Below are positions 15,088-22,621 of a DNA stretch of 24,874 bases, one piece after another (within the stretch, counting starts at the first letter, position 1; each line of letters opens with the position of its first letter). Source of the DNA: a virus; IMG/VR virus record IMGVR_UViG_3300012017_000065, positions 1 to 24,874 of that record; one strand, given 5' to 3'. The notes below the pieces were generated by a model. The model was not told the origin of the DNA. It was given only the letters and a program-made list of their open reading frames with translations, and made no database searches. A program made the position numbers and the translations under genes.

Positions 15088-15285
15088 TCACAGACCGTCG
15101 TTGTCCTTCTTATTCAGGCCGTTGACCTTCTTGTGCAGCCAGATCATCGACAGAACGGACACGCCGATTGAGGCCAGACCGGAGAGAATGGCGATAACCA
15201 CCTGCACGTTTTGCAGGCTGATGATCGTGCCGACCCATGCGCCGGCGTTGGCGAACAACAGTTTAACTCCGGCGTGGTCGTTCAT
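15088..15285 (-). CDS. Small membrane protein, holin-like candidate (65 residues)
   Basis: A 65-residue protein with one clear hydrophobic segment (about residues 26-50, V-Q-V-V-I-A-I-L-S-G-L-A-S-I-G-V-S-V-L-S-M-I-W-L) and a basic/acidic C-terminal tail (H-K-K-V-N-G-L-N-K-K-D-N-D). A weaker amphipathic stretch precedes the segment. One-span small proteins with a charged tail are common among phage holins and spanin-like proteins, but no family is recognised. It overlaps the previous membrane-protein gene as ATGA and is the last of three consecutive membrane proteins before the protease. Confidence 0.68.
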   Translation of the reverse strand: MNDHAGVKLLFANAGAWVGTIISLQNVQVVIAILSGLASIGVSVLSMIWLHKKVNGLNKKDNDGL

Positions 15286-15494
15286 TTGCGTCGAATTCCA
15301 GAAAGATAACCAACAGCACCGCCGACCAGCGAAGAACCCAGAGCCGTCAGGAGTTGCGTCGCTGCGTCACTGATTGGGTGATCTTCGCCCAGTCGGTAGG
15401 CAAGATAGAAGGCGCGGCCAAAAGCGCCGAGTGCAATCGTCAGCACAAGCACGACAGCGCCTAGCGCCAGGATGATTGCGACTCGATCTCTCAT
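15282..15494 (-). CDS. Small membrane protein, holin-like candidate (70 residues)
   Basis: The start at ATG 15494 overlaps the preceding stop as ATGA, giving 70 residues. Residues 5-27 form a strong transmembrane segment (V-A-I-I-L-A-L-G-A-V-V-L-V-L-T-I-A-L-G); residues 45-65 (A-T-Q-L-L-T-A-L-G-S-S-L-V-G-G-A-V-G-Y-L) may be a second one, before a basic end (R-R-K). Two-span small proteins of this type are frequent in phage lysis modules. No endolysin is adjacent, so a role in lysis is only a possibility. Confidence 0.68.
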   Translation of the reverse strand: MRDRVAIILALGAVVLVLTIALGAFGRAFYLAYRLGEDHPISDAATQLLTALGSSLVGGAVGYLSGIRRK

Positions 15495-15925
15495 TTGCGC
15501 GGCGGCGGCGAGATTTGGCTGGTCATGCGCGAACCGAACCACCACGCGACTGAGGTTCCGGCGAGCATTTGAAAGGACTGGAGTGCGTTGGCTTGCACGA
15601 CCGGGTCGTCAATGATCAGCACAGCAACAAACGCACCGACGACGAGGAATGCGGTTAGGATAGGACGAGTCACCGCTCGAACGTTGGCGGCCCAGGTTGC
15701 CACCTTCTCGCTCATATCCGCGGCACTAGCAGTCTGCGATGCCGTGAACGCTTGCCATGACGAGACGGCCTCGGCGCTGGCTGCTTGCTTGTCGAGCAAT
15801 TCCAACTGGAACTGGTTGTCTACCTTCTTCTCGCGCAGGCGCATCCAGGTCGTCGCGAGGCTGCCGACCATGCCGAACAGACCGCCAGAGCCAGCGTTAA
15901 AAAGCAGTTCCGTTATCCAACTCAT
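15491..15925 (-). CDS. Holin-like membrane protein, possibly of the three-transmembrane GTA-holin type (144 residues)
   Basis: Reading from the ATG at 15925 gives 144 residues. Hydrophobic stretches are at about residues 12-27 (weak, Gly-rich), 87-106 (strong: R-P-I-L-T-A-F-L-V-V-G-A-F-V-A-V-L-I-I) and 117-131 (F-Q-M-L-A-G-T-S-V-A-W-W-F-G-S-R). The A-x-x-R-x-x-T-R-P-x-L entry to the second span and the W-W-F-G-x-R motif resemble the GTA-type three-span holin family. A charged helical middle (30-80) separates the first and second spans. No obvious Shine-Dalgarno; an upstream in-frame start would overlap the previous gene. It heads a run of three membrane proteins. Confidence 0.72.
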   Translation of the reverse strand: MSWITELLFNAGSGGLFGMVGSLATTWMRLREKKVDNQFQLELLDKQAASAEAVSSWQAFTASQTASAADMSEKVATWAANVRAVTRPILTAFLVVGAFVAVLIIDDPVVQANALQSFQMLAGTSVAWWFGSRMTSQISPPPRK

Positions 15926-15947
15926 CAAAAAAGGCGCTGGCGTTAAA

Positions 15948-16355
15948 CTAGATCTGCGCAGCTTGGCGGAATACCTCGTCGATCTGTTCTGCTGTGAGAC
16001 TGAAGGCAGAGCCAAAGGAGAGAACCAGAGGATGCGTGCGCTTAATCTCTGCCGCGTATTCCCACAAGATCTCGGCCTCGGCTTCCTTGTCGACGTCCTC
16101 GATGGCAGCGATCAGAGCGAGCACGTCGTTCGGCTTGATGTTGTGCAGACGGCGCAGCGCGATCCGCAACTGCGCAGGACCAACCGCTTCTGGAACAGGC
16201 CCAGGAAGCGGCGGCGGAGGCGGATTGTCAGCACGCCACGTCGCGAAGTCTACCTCGTTGAGCAGCAGCCAACCAGCAGCTACAGGATACGGCGATGCAC
16301 CGTCCCACAAGATGCAGTTTACCTCCTTTTCCGGAGAAATCAAAAAGTGTCTCAT
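15948..16355 (-). CDS. Tail fibre-associated small protein (possible fibre assembly chaperone)
   Basis: A 135-residue protein that starts at an ATGA overlap with the fibre gene. Residues 1-41 (F-L-I-S-P-E-K-E-V-N-C-I-L-W-D) resemble a short adaptor; a proline run (45-54) links to a helical C-terminal domain (60-135) with A-Q-L-R-I-A-L-R-R-L, W-E-Y-A-A-E-I-K-R-T-H-P-L-V and Q-I-D-E-V-F-R-Q-A. This helical domain is frequent in small genes directly after phage tail fibres. Translational coupling to the fibre suggests that it assists fibre folding or attachment, but this has not been shown for the family to my knowledge. Confidence 0.68.
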   Translation of the reverse strand: MRHFLISPEKEVNCILWDGASPYPVAAGWLLLNEVDFATWRADNPPPPPLPGPVPEAVGPAQLRIALRRLHNIKPNDVLALIAAIEDVDKEAEAEILWEYAAEIKRTHPLVLSFGSAFSLTAEQIDEVFRQAAQI

Positions 16356-19300
16356 AGGTAAGTAATCACGATTACCGCGCCGTCGCCACCGTTGCCGCCT
16401 GCTCCGGAGTCAACAACGGCGTTGACTCCCGCGCCACCGCCACCGCCTCCGCAACCACGACCGCCAGCGCCGCCAGCTCCAACCGGTCCGGTCGTGGTAG
16501 CTGATCCGCCTCCGCCTCCGTTTCCGCACAGAGAGTACGTCGGACCGGCTCCGGCTGATCCATTTCCGCCAGATGTACCTCGCGCACCACCGCCTCCAAC
16601 TGCATAAAAGCCTCCTTGTCCTCCAGCAGCACCTTGTACCACAATATTTGTGTCAGTAATTCCCGCTCCTGCGCCGCCACCAGAACCGCCATAAATTGAA
16701 CTTCCAGCACCAGTCATTGTGCTGAGGTTTGAAGCACCGCCGGAAGCACCTCCCCACTCAGTAGATAAGCCTGCGGTTGCCGATCTCCTACCTACTCCGC
16801 CACTTTGTGTAACAGTTGTGGAATTGGTTTGAAAGTTAGCTTGATCCCCGCGCGTGACGCTTCCACCATCGCCACCTTCCCGTGATGAGGCGACAATTCC
16901 TCCGATTCCGCCGCCGCCGCCACGCGCTATGATCCAATTTCCGAAGCTAGAATCGCCGCCAGTATTGCCAGCGTTGCCATTAGTACTGCTTGCAGTAACT
17001 GCTGCTCCACCTGTTCCGCCAGCTCCAACCGTAACCGTTTCAGACGCGCCAAGCAAATCCGCATTGAAGGTGTTTTTCGCACAAGCGCCACCACCTCCAC
17101 CGCTACCACCTAGTCTTGTACTAGATGCAGCGCCTTTACGACCAGAAGCACCACCGCCGCCACCACCAATACAGATCACCTCAACGACCTTAGCGCCAGT
17201 TGGCTTCGTCCACGTCGTGCTTGATGTGTAAACAGTCACGGACACCCCACCGCCGCCAGCAGCAGCACTGATCCAGGTTGTGCCGTTGCTTTGTAAAACG
17301 TTGCCGCTAGTACCAGGCGCGACGGTAAGAAAACTCGTCGTGCCGTTCCCAAGGATAACGTTGTTAGCCGTAACCGAAGCCAATCCAGTTCCGCCATTCG
17401 CTACCGGCAGCGTCCCAGTCACCGACGCCGTCAGCGAAACATTGCTGACCACGATAGGAACATTTGAGGCCGCCGTGATGCGTCCTTTTGCGTCAACCGT
17501 GATTGAGGCAACCGAGCTTGCTGATCCGTAGTTACCTGCCGTGACGCTCGTATCAGTCAGCGCGAAGTACAGCGTGCCAGTCGTCGTGATCGGACCTCCC
17601 GTTACCGAGATGTCAGCGCTGCCCTGCGCCGTCACGCTTGTGACCGTGCCTGTGTACTGGTCGGCCGAGTTGATCGTGAAGTTCGGATACGTTCCGGTCA
17701 CGCTTGTCGTGCCCGTGCCCGTCAGCACAACGGTCTGATCGGGTGCCGTGTTGATGACTTCGATTGCACCACTGCTTGTGATCGGACCGCCCGAGATCGA
17801 GATTCCCGTTCCTGCGGTCAGGGAAACGCTCGTGACCGTTCCGACGTACTGGTCGGCCGATGAGATCGTGAAGTTGGGATAAGTGCCCGTGATCGTAGTC
17901 GTTCCGCCCTGCGTGAGAACAACGGTCTGATCCGGAGCCGTGTTGGTCACCTCGATGGTGCCGCTTGACGTAACCGGACCGCCAGAAATGGAAATGCCAG
18001 TTCCGGCCGTCAGCGAAACGCTCGTCACGGTGCCGACGTACTGGTCGGCGCTGCTGATCGTAAAGTTCGGGTACGTCCCAGTGATCGTCGTTGTGCCGCC
18101 TTGCGTAAGGACGACGGTCTGGTCTGGCGCGGTATTCGTGACCTGAATGCTGCCGCTCGAAGTAATCGGCCCACCAAAAATCGAAATGCCCGTGCCTGCC
18201 GTGAGCGCGACGCTCGTGACCGTTCCGCCAACATCCAGCGAAGACAACGTGCCGCCAGTGTAGGTAAGGCCAGTGCCAATGGTAACAGACGAGAATCCGC
18301 CCGAACCGTTGCCGGCCAGAATCGCCGTGCCGGTCGTGGCAGGTGCGAAGTACGTTGTGGACTCAAACGCAGCGCTGCCCAGGCCTGACACTTGACCAGC
18401 GGTTATGGCAATCGGTACAGCCGCGGCAGCCGTCATTCGTCCCTTTGCGTTCACCGTAAACGATGCAACGCTGCCAGCCGTACCATAGCTGCCAGCCGTT
18501 ACGCTCGTATCGCTGAGTGAAAAGTACAGCGTGCCACTGGTAGTGATCGGTCCACCAGTGACCGAGATGTCAGCGCTTCCCTGCGCAGTGACACTCGTAA
18601 CTGTTCCGGTATACTGATCCGCACTTGAGATTGTGAAGTTGGGATAAGTGCCCGTGATGCTCGTCGTCCCAGATCCACTCAAAACCACAACTTGATCGGG
18701 CGCGGTGTTGATAACCTGAATCGTTCCGCTTGAAGTCACCGGACCGCCACTGACAGAAATTCCAGTTCCGGCCGTCAACGCGACGCTCGTGACAGTGCCA
18801 ACGTATTGATCGGCACTGCTGATGGTAAAGTTCGGATAGGTTCCGGTGATGGTCGTCGTACCACCTTGCGTAAGAACGACGGTCTGATCCGGTGCCGTGT
18901 TCGTGACCTCAATGGTTCCGCTGGTTGTGATCGGCCCACCGCTGATGGAAATTCCGGTTCCTGCCGTCAGCGCCACACTGGTCACGGTGCCGCCACCGCC
19001 TCCACCCGTTGCAGCCAGCGTGCCTGCGCTGAACGTAAGTCCAGTCCCGACCGTGACAGAAGCAAAGCCACCGCTGCCGTTCCCGTAGAGAATCGACGTT
19101 CCAACCGTCGCAGGAGCAAAGTAAGTCGTCGATTGCAACGCAGCACTGCCCAAGCCAGACACCTGTCCAGTCGTGATGCTGATGTTGGCATCGGACGCTG
19201 CGGTCAACCGACCTTGCGCATCGACCGTGAACGTGCCGACCTTGTTAGACGCACCGTAGCTGCCAGCGGTTACAGCCGTACTCGCGAGCGCCAGAGTAAA

Positions 19301-20140
19301 GGTGCCACTGGTCGTGATGGGACTGCCTCCGACCGTGATCGCGCCATCTCCCGTGGCTGCAACCCTTGTGACCGTACCGCCTCCGCCTCCGCCACCAGTG
19401 GCTGCAATCGTAATATTTCCGGCGGTGTTCGTGATCGTTACGTTCGACCCAGCGGTCAACGTGTTCAGCTGGAAGTCGCCGCCGTTACCGATGAGCAACT
19501 GACCAGCCGCCGGCGTTCCCGTCAGATCCGTCAGCGAGTTAATATTCGAACCACCGCCGCCAGCACCGCGTGCAGCCAAGAGCGTCCAGTCCTTTGCTGA
19601 CCTGCTCGGCTTCTCCCGCGTCGCACGGTTCGCAATGTAGGAATCACCGTTAATCGAAACGACATCGAGCGCTTCATATTCGCCGGCCGTCCACTTGCCG
19701 AGCGGCGTGAGCGTCCGAGGCGCGGCAAACTCCTCGCGCGCCTTGATCTGCTCATCGAGAATCCGCGTGACCGTCTCCGGCAGTTCAGCGGTAGCCAAAA
19801 GGATTCGCTGCTCCGCAACCTCCAGCAGCTGCGCGTTCTTCTCGCGCTCTGCCATCAGCGCGGAATATTTCGCGCCAACCGACAATTCAAGTTTTGAAAG
19901 CAGGTCCGAAATCTTCGCTCCGATTCGTCCCTCCAGTTGTTGAACTTCATTCTGCGCCGACTTCGCGCAAAACTCCGCAAGTTCAGACCGCAGCTGCGGC
20001 TCGATGTCCTCAATCGCGAGCGCTAGCTCATCTCGCATCTGCGACTTGAGTTGCGGAAGCGTCGCAACGATGCGCGACAATTCTCCGCGATGCTCAATCG
20101 CCAACTCAATGAGGTGGTCGATCTGCTTTTGCGTGTCCAT
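16352..20140 (-). CDS. Large modular tail fibre / adhesin with glycine-rich tip (1262 residues)
   Basis: Residues 1-140 are helical and coiled-coil-like. Residues 141-192 (L-G-K-W-T-A-G-E-Y-E-A-L-D-V-V ... D-W-T-L-L-A-A-R-G) match the small carbohydrate-binding-like domain common near fibre N-termini. Residues 255-962 are repeat modules in the order B-A-A-B-A-A-A-B, where A is exactly 64 residues and B is about 130, each opening G-T-V-T-(S/R)-V. After a short V-A-N-G-G-T-G-L segment (913-920), residues 990-1262 form a poly-glycine-rich domain like those at the tips of T-even gp38-type adhesins. No S74 chaperone domain was seen. The location between portal and protease is unusual for a fibre. 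Start ATG is three bases after the portal stop. Confidence 0.85.
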   Translation of the reverse strand: MDTQKQIDHLIELAIEHRGELSRIVATLPQLKSQMRDELALAIEDIEPQLRSELAEFCAKSAQNEVQQLEGRIGAKISDLLSKLELSVGAKYSALMAEREKNAQLLEVAEQRILLATAELPETVTRILDEQIKAREEFAAPRTLTPLGKWTAGEYEALDVVSINGDSYIANRATREKPSRSAKDWTLLAARGAGGGGSNINSLTDLTGTPAAGQLLIGNGGDFQLNTLTAGSNVTITNTAGNITIAATGGGGGGGTVTRVAATGDGAITVGGSPITTSGTFTLALASTAVTAGSYGASNKVGTFTVDAQGRLTAASDANISITTGQVSGLGSAALQSTTYFAPATVGTSILYGNGSGGFASVTVGTGLTFSAGTLAATGGGGGGTVTSVALTAGTGISISGGPITTSGTIEVTNTAPDQTVVLTQGGTTTITGTYPNFTISSADQYVGTVTSVALTAGTGISVSGGPVTSSGTIQVINTAPDQVVVLSGSGTTSITGTYPNFTISSADQYTGTVTSVTAQGSADISVTGGPITTSGTLYFSLSDTSVTAGSYGTAGSVASFTVNAKGRMTAAAAVPIAITAGQVSGLGSAAFESTTYFAPATTGTAILAGNGSGGFSSVTIGTGLTYTGGTLSSLDVGGTVTSVALTAGTGISIFGGPITSSGSIQVTNTAPDQTVVLTQGGTTTITGTYPNFTISSADQYVGTVTSVSLTAGTGISISGGPVTSSGTIEVTNTAPDQTVVLTQGGTTTITGTYPNFTISSADQYVGTVTSVSLTAGTGISISGGPITSSGAIEVINTAPDQTVVLTGTGTTSVTGTYPNFTINSADQYTGTVTSVTAQGSADISVTGGPITTTGTLYFALTDTSVTAGNYGSASSVASITVDAKGRITAASNVPIVVSNVSLTASVTGTLPVANGGTGLASVTANNVILGNGTTSFLTVAPGTSGNVLQSNGTTWISAAAGGGGVSVTVYTSSTTWTKPTGAKVVEVICIGGGGGGASGRKGAASSTRLGGSGGGGGACAKNTFNADLLGASETVTVGAGGTGGAAVTASSTNGNAGNTGGDSSFGNWIIARGGGGGIGGIVASSREGGDGGSVTRGDQANFQTNSTTVTQSGGVGRRSATAGLSTEWGGASGGASNLSTMTGAGSSIYGGSGGGAGAGITDTNIVVQGAAGGQGGFYAVGGGGARGTSGGNGSAGAGPTYSLCGNGGGGGSATTTGPVGAGGAGGRGCGGGGGGAGVNAVVDSGAGGNGGDGAVIVITYL
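17651..18226 (-). repeat. Three tandem 192-base A modules in the fibre gene
   Basis: Residues 639-830 consist of three exact-length 64-residue units with near-identical sequence, each running from G-T-V-T-S-V through N-T-A-P-D-Q-T-V-V-L to I-x-S-A-D-Q-Y. Differences are mostly synonymous or conservative, pointing to recent duplication or recombination among copies. Confidence 0.92.
18608..18991 (-). repeat. Two tandem 192-base A modules in the fibre gene
   Basis: Residues 384-511 are two 64-residue A units of the same family as those at 17651-18226, separated from them by one B module (residues 512-638). Identical unit length without indels argues for strict structural register, probably one trimeric shaft segment per unit. 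Confidence 0.92.
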
Positions 20141-20143
20141 GAA

Positions 20144-22327
20144 TTAGGAGGTCGGATTCAGTTGACGCTGGCAAACTGCATAGCGCTGAGATTCGTCGGG
20201 AAACTCACCGACCATCTTTGAGTCGCTCATGCATCGTGCAAGGAACTCCTCGCTGTTTTCTGCGATAGCAGGCGTCGGTAGAACAAACTGCTTGTTTTGC
20301 TCAAGTTCGCGTCGATACGAAGCAAGTGACGCGAGCCAGTCCTTGCTGCTTAATTTGCTTGATGCTTCCTGACGTTGGTTCAGCCGCTCGACGATAGCGT
20401 TGGCCCACGTCTGGCCGGCGTCACCGCCCCAGCCGTTCCAGGCCTGCCACCCTTTCCCCTGCTGGTCCCAGGTCGCACCCTTCTTGTCGACTTCGTGGCG
20501 GTCAAAGTACGCCTTCATGCGGCGCACCGTGTCCTCTGACAGCGCACGCTTGTTGATGATGTCTCGCGCGCGAGCGATACCCACCGAGGTCATGCCACGC
20601 TGGCTAGCCGGCTTAGACTCGCGGACCTCCAGCGCGCGTTTCGCGTTGGCTACCATTGACTCGTTTGGAACGTAGCCATCCTCGGCAAAGTCGATGACGA
20701 TACGGTTATCGGATAGTTCAGAATCTGCTTCTGATGCTTGAGGCGCAGCGTCGGTGCTGCTTGCAACCTGTGCGGCCGCAGCCTCTGCGCCGACCTTCTC
20801 GCCCGTAGCCGCGGCAGCTGCCGGCGTGCTGGGAAGCGCATTGGTGACCAAGCGAATCGCCGTTTCCGGCACGTTGTATCGCTGCGCCAGTTCGGAAACG
20901 AAAGACGCCTCAATGGCGATCTGCTCAAGACGACCAAACGCATCGGTGCCCTCCTCGGCTGCGATCTCCTGCAACGACTTCGCGCCCTGCCTGTTCTCGT
21001 TCAGGTTGGCTGCGGACTCGCGGCCGATGTCAATCGTGAGCTTGGCCGGAAAGCGCCACTCACCGCGGGTCGCGCGCTTCATGGCCTGCACCACCGTCTC
21101 GCCATCACGGCGCGGAGGAGGCGGAATCAAGTCACGCGCAATCGCGTCTAGAATCACTTGGTTCTTGATCGGATCGAGCACCTTGTCCTGCAAGATCCCT
21201 TGATGGCGGGTGAACACTCGATCCGCCGCGGCAAAGTCTGCACGCACGCTCGGCCCCTTGTAGTTCTGCGTTCCAAAGAGAACGCCCTCCGGAATGCCGA
21301 CGCCGATGGCAATCTCGTGCATCAGGTGCTGGACAAATCCTTCGAACGCAGCACTCGGTCGCGAAGGCATTACCTCGACCTTGTCCGCAGTCCCGAAGTA
21401 CCGTATCTGACCTATTTGCGACTCCTCGTTTTTCTGCGTTTGCCCGTTCGCGAGCGTTTGCGCGGGATTAGGCGTAAACAAGTTTCGTGGGTTGGCAGTT
21501 CCTCGGTCGGAAAATACGAGGGCGGCCTGCTGACTAGCAAAGCGGACACCAACCTTTTCAGCTTCGAGAATCTCGTAGAGCATCCGAGCCGTGCGGATTG
21601 CAGCGTGGAAGTCAGTGATTCCGCGATACTGGTCCACGCGGAACGGATCGAAGTAATGACAGAAAAACTGAGCTTCAATATCTTCTGGATCATAATATAC
21701 TCCCTCGCGCGTCACGCGGAAGATGCGGTAGGCCACCGGCCGACCGAACTCATTCGTGAACACTCCTTGGAAATAGTTGTTCGGTTCCGAGCCGAGCAGG
21801 TTCGGATTGCCGATGCGCGTTCCAGGCACCAGCTGAATCTTCAGTTCGCCATCCACGCGGCGAATCACGACACCGCAATCACCATCAACCGGACGCTGTT
21901 CTGCCGCCAGCTGGATAAGTTTCTTGAACGTGTGCCGACCGGTCACGTCGCACGTCTTGCACCACTCGTGGAAGTACTCCGCGACGATGGCATTATACTC
22001 GCGGTCGCCGGTCGTCGGGCTGTACTCGTGCGGCGTAAGGTAGTTGCCGAACTTGCGGCTGATCTCGCGCGCCTCTGGAAAGTTCTCCACGAGGTCGCGG
22101 CTTTCCCACATCATCACGATGCGGTCGCGCACCGTCGTCGACGACTCGCTCGGCAGACCGTACTGCTTCGGAGCGTACAGCCGATTCGTCATGGCCGCGT
22201 TGTAGTTGAACAGCGCAGCCTGCACGCGCGACTCCATGCGCTTCAAGCCCCAGGCCGGAGCGATGGCCGAGATGGCCTTGTCATACCAAGGCGCAGAACT
22301 GATGACCTTTGAAGCGTCGAAGTCCAT
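20144..22327 (-). CDS. Portal protein, lambda family, with two extra C-terminal modules (727 residues)
   Basis: Residues 1-495 form a lambda-type portal: W-G-L-K-R near 26-30, D-R-I-V-M-M-W-E-S-R-D-L-V, R-P-V-D-G-D-C-G-V-V, F-D-P-F-R-V-D-Q-Y-R-G (226-236), and G-I-P-E-G-V-L-F-G-T-Q-N-Y-K (344-357). Lambda gpB is 533 residues. After an Ala-rich linker (502-535), residues 553-649 form a module with R-G-M-T-S-V-G-I-A-R-A-R-D, Y-F-D-R-H-E-V-D-K and W-x-x-W-G-G-D-A-G, and residues 692-719 a second with E-E-F-L-A-R-C-M-S-D-S ... Q-R-Y-A-V-C-Q; I recall both as small modules attached to various phage head proteins. The portal forms the packaging and exit ring for DNA. It lies one base after the gpW-like stop. 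Confidence 0.87.
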   Translation of the reverse strand: MDFDASKVISSAPWYDKAISAIAPAWGLKRMESRVQAALFNYNAAMTNRLYAPKQYGLPSESSTTVRDRIVMMWESRDLVENFPEAREISRKFGNYLTPHEYSPTTGDREYNAIVAEYFHEWCKTCDVTGRHTFKKLIQLAAEQRPVDGDCGVVIRRVDGELKIQLVPGTRIGNPNLLGSEPNNYFQGVFTNEFGRPVAYRIFRVTREGVYYDPEDIEAQFFCHYFDPFRVDQYRGITDFHAAIRTARMLYEILEAEKVGVRFASQQAALVFSDRGTANPRNLFTPNPAQTLANGQTQKNEESQIGQIRYFGTADKVEVMPSRPSAAFEGFVQHLMHEIAIGVGIPEGVLFGTQNYKGPSVRADFAAADRVFTRHQGILQDKVLDPIKNQVILDAIARDLIPPPPRRDGETVVQAMKRATRGEWRFPAKLTIDIGRESAANLNENRQGAKSLQEIAAEEGTDAFGRLEQIAIEASFVSELAQRYNVPETAIRLVTNALPSTPAAAAATGEKVGAEAAAAQVASSTDAAPQASEADSELSDNRIVIDFAEDGYVPNESMVANAKRALEVRESKPASQRGMTSVGIARARDIINKRALSEDTVRRMKAYFDRHEVDKKGATWDQQGKGWQAWNGWGGDAGQTWANAIVERLNQRQEASSKLSSKDWLASLASYRRELEQNKQFVLPTPAIAENSEEFLARCMSDSKMVGEFPDESQRYAVCQRQLNPTS

Positions 22328-22328
22328 G

Positions 22329-22568
22329 TTAGTTGCCGTTGAAAGAAACGAAAGTCTGATCGGTCGTGCTGCCGGCCTGATAGTCGATGGCCGACTGAAT
22401 CTGACCGAGCATGATGTTGAGGCGGGTCAAATCCGCACGGGTCACGCTTTTTCCGTTCAGGCTGTAGGACGAATTCACCAGCACGGCTCGGATGGCTGCG
22501 ATGGTCTCAGTCTTCAGCGTTGCCAACGTCGCGCTATCCAGTCCTTCGAACGGATTATCGTTGCCCAT
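22329..22568 (-). CDS. gpW-like head-tail connector protein (79 residues)
   Basis: A small helical protein between terminase and portal, where lambda has gpW. Starting from ATG 22568 it has 79 residues with an N-terminal helix (A-T-L-A-T-L-K-T-E-T-I-A-A-I-R-A-V-L) followed by a strand-turn S-Y-S-L-N-G-K-S-V-T-R-A-D-L-T-R-L and a second helix, the order of a gpW fold. Lambda gpW is 68 residues. A TTG at 22589 is a possible longer start. It should stabilise packaged DNA and provide the tail-binding platform. Confidence 0.72.
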   Translation of the reverse strand: MGNDNPFEGLDSATLATLKTETIAAIRAVLVNSSYSLNGKSVTRADLTRLNIMLGQIQSAIDYQAGSTTDQTFVSFNGN

Positions 22569-22621
22569 GTAAAAGCGGCAACTGTCCAACCTTTTGACGG
22601 TGGACCGCGCTAGCGTTAATC

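Noticed and set aside
14217-15125. Plus-strand open frame of 302 codons opposite the protease gene
   Set aside because: The protease reading has catalytic motifs and operon context; the antisense product resembles no family and has shadow-like composition.
15926-15945. Possible terminator (GC-rich stretch followed by TTTTTT on the minus strand) before the holin-like gene
   Set aside because: The only stem is about three base pairs, too weak for an intrinsic terminator.
15926-16015. Longer start for the 144-residue holin-like protein
   Set aside because: The extra 30 residues would overlap the fibre-associated gene out of frame and are Arg/Ser-rich, unlike a holin N-terminus.
17651-18991. 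Regular repeats that could suggest a CRISPR array
   Set aside because: The units are 192 bases, in frame, coding and contiguous or interrupted by coding B modules; there are no short repeats with unique spacers.
18806-19600. Plus-strand open frame opposite the fibre repeats
   Set aside because: The repeated Arg/Ser-rich product mirrors the fibre repeats and is their antisense translation.
16352-20140. Diversity-generating retroelement acting on the fibre
   Set aside because: No reverse transcriptase gene or adenine-biased template/variable repeat pair was seen, and the fibre tip is glycine-rich rather than a C-type lectin fold. A template outside the window cannot be excluded.
21158-22312. 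Long open frame on the plus strand (384 codons) opposite the portal gene
   Set aside because: It lies entirely opposite a well-supported portal gene, has an Arg/Leu/Val/His-biased composition with no recognisable motif, and is expected from the third-position GC bias of the coding strand.
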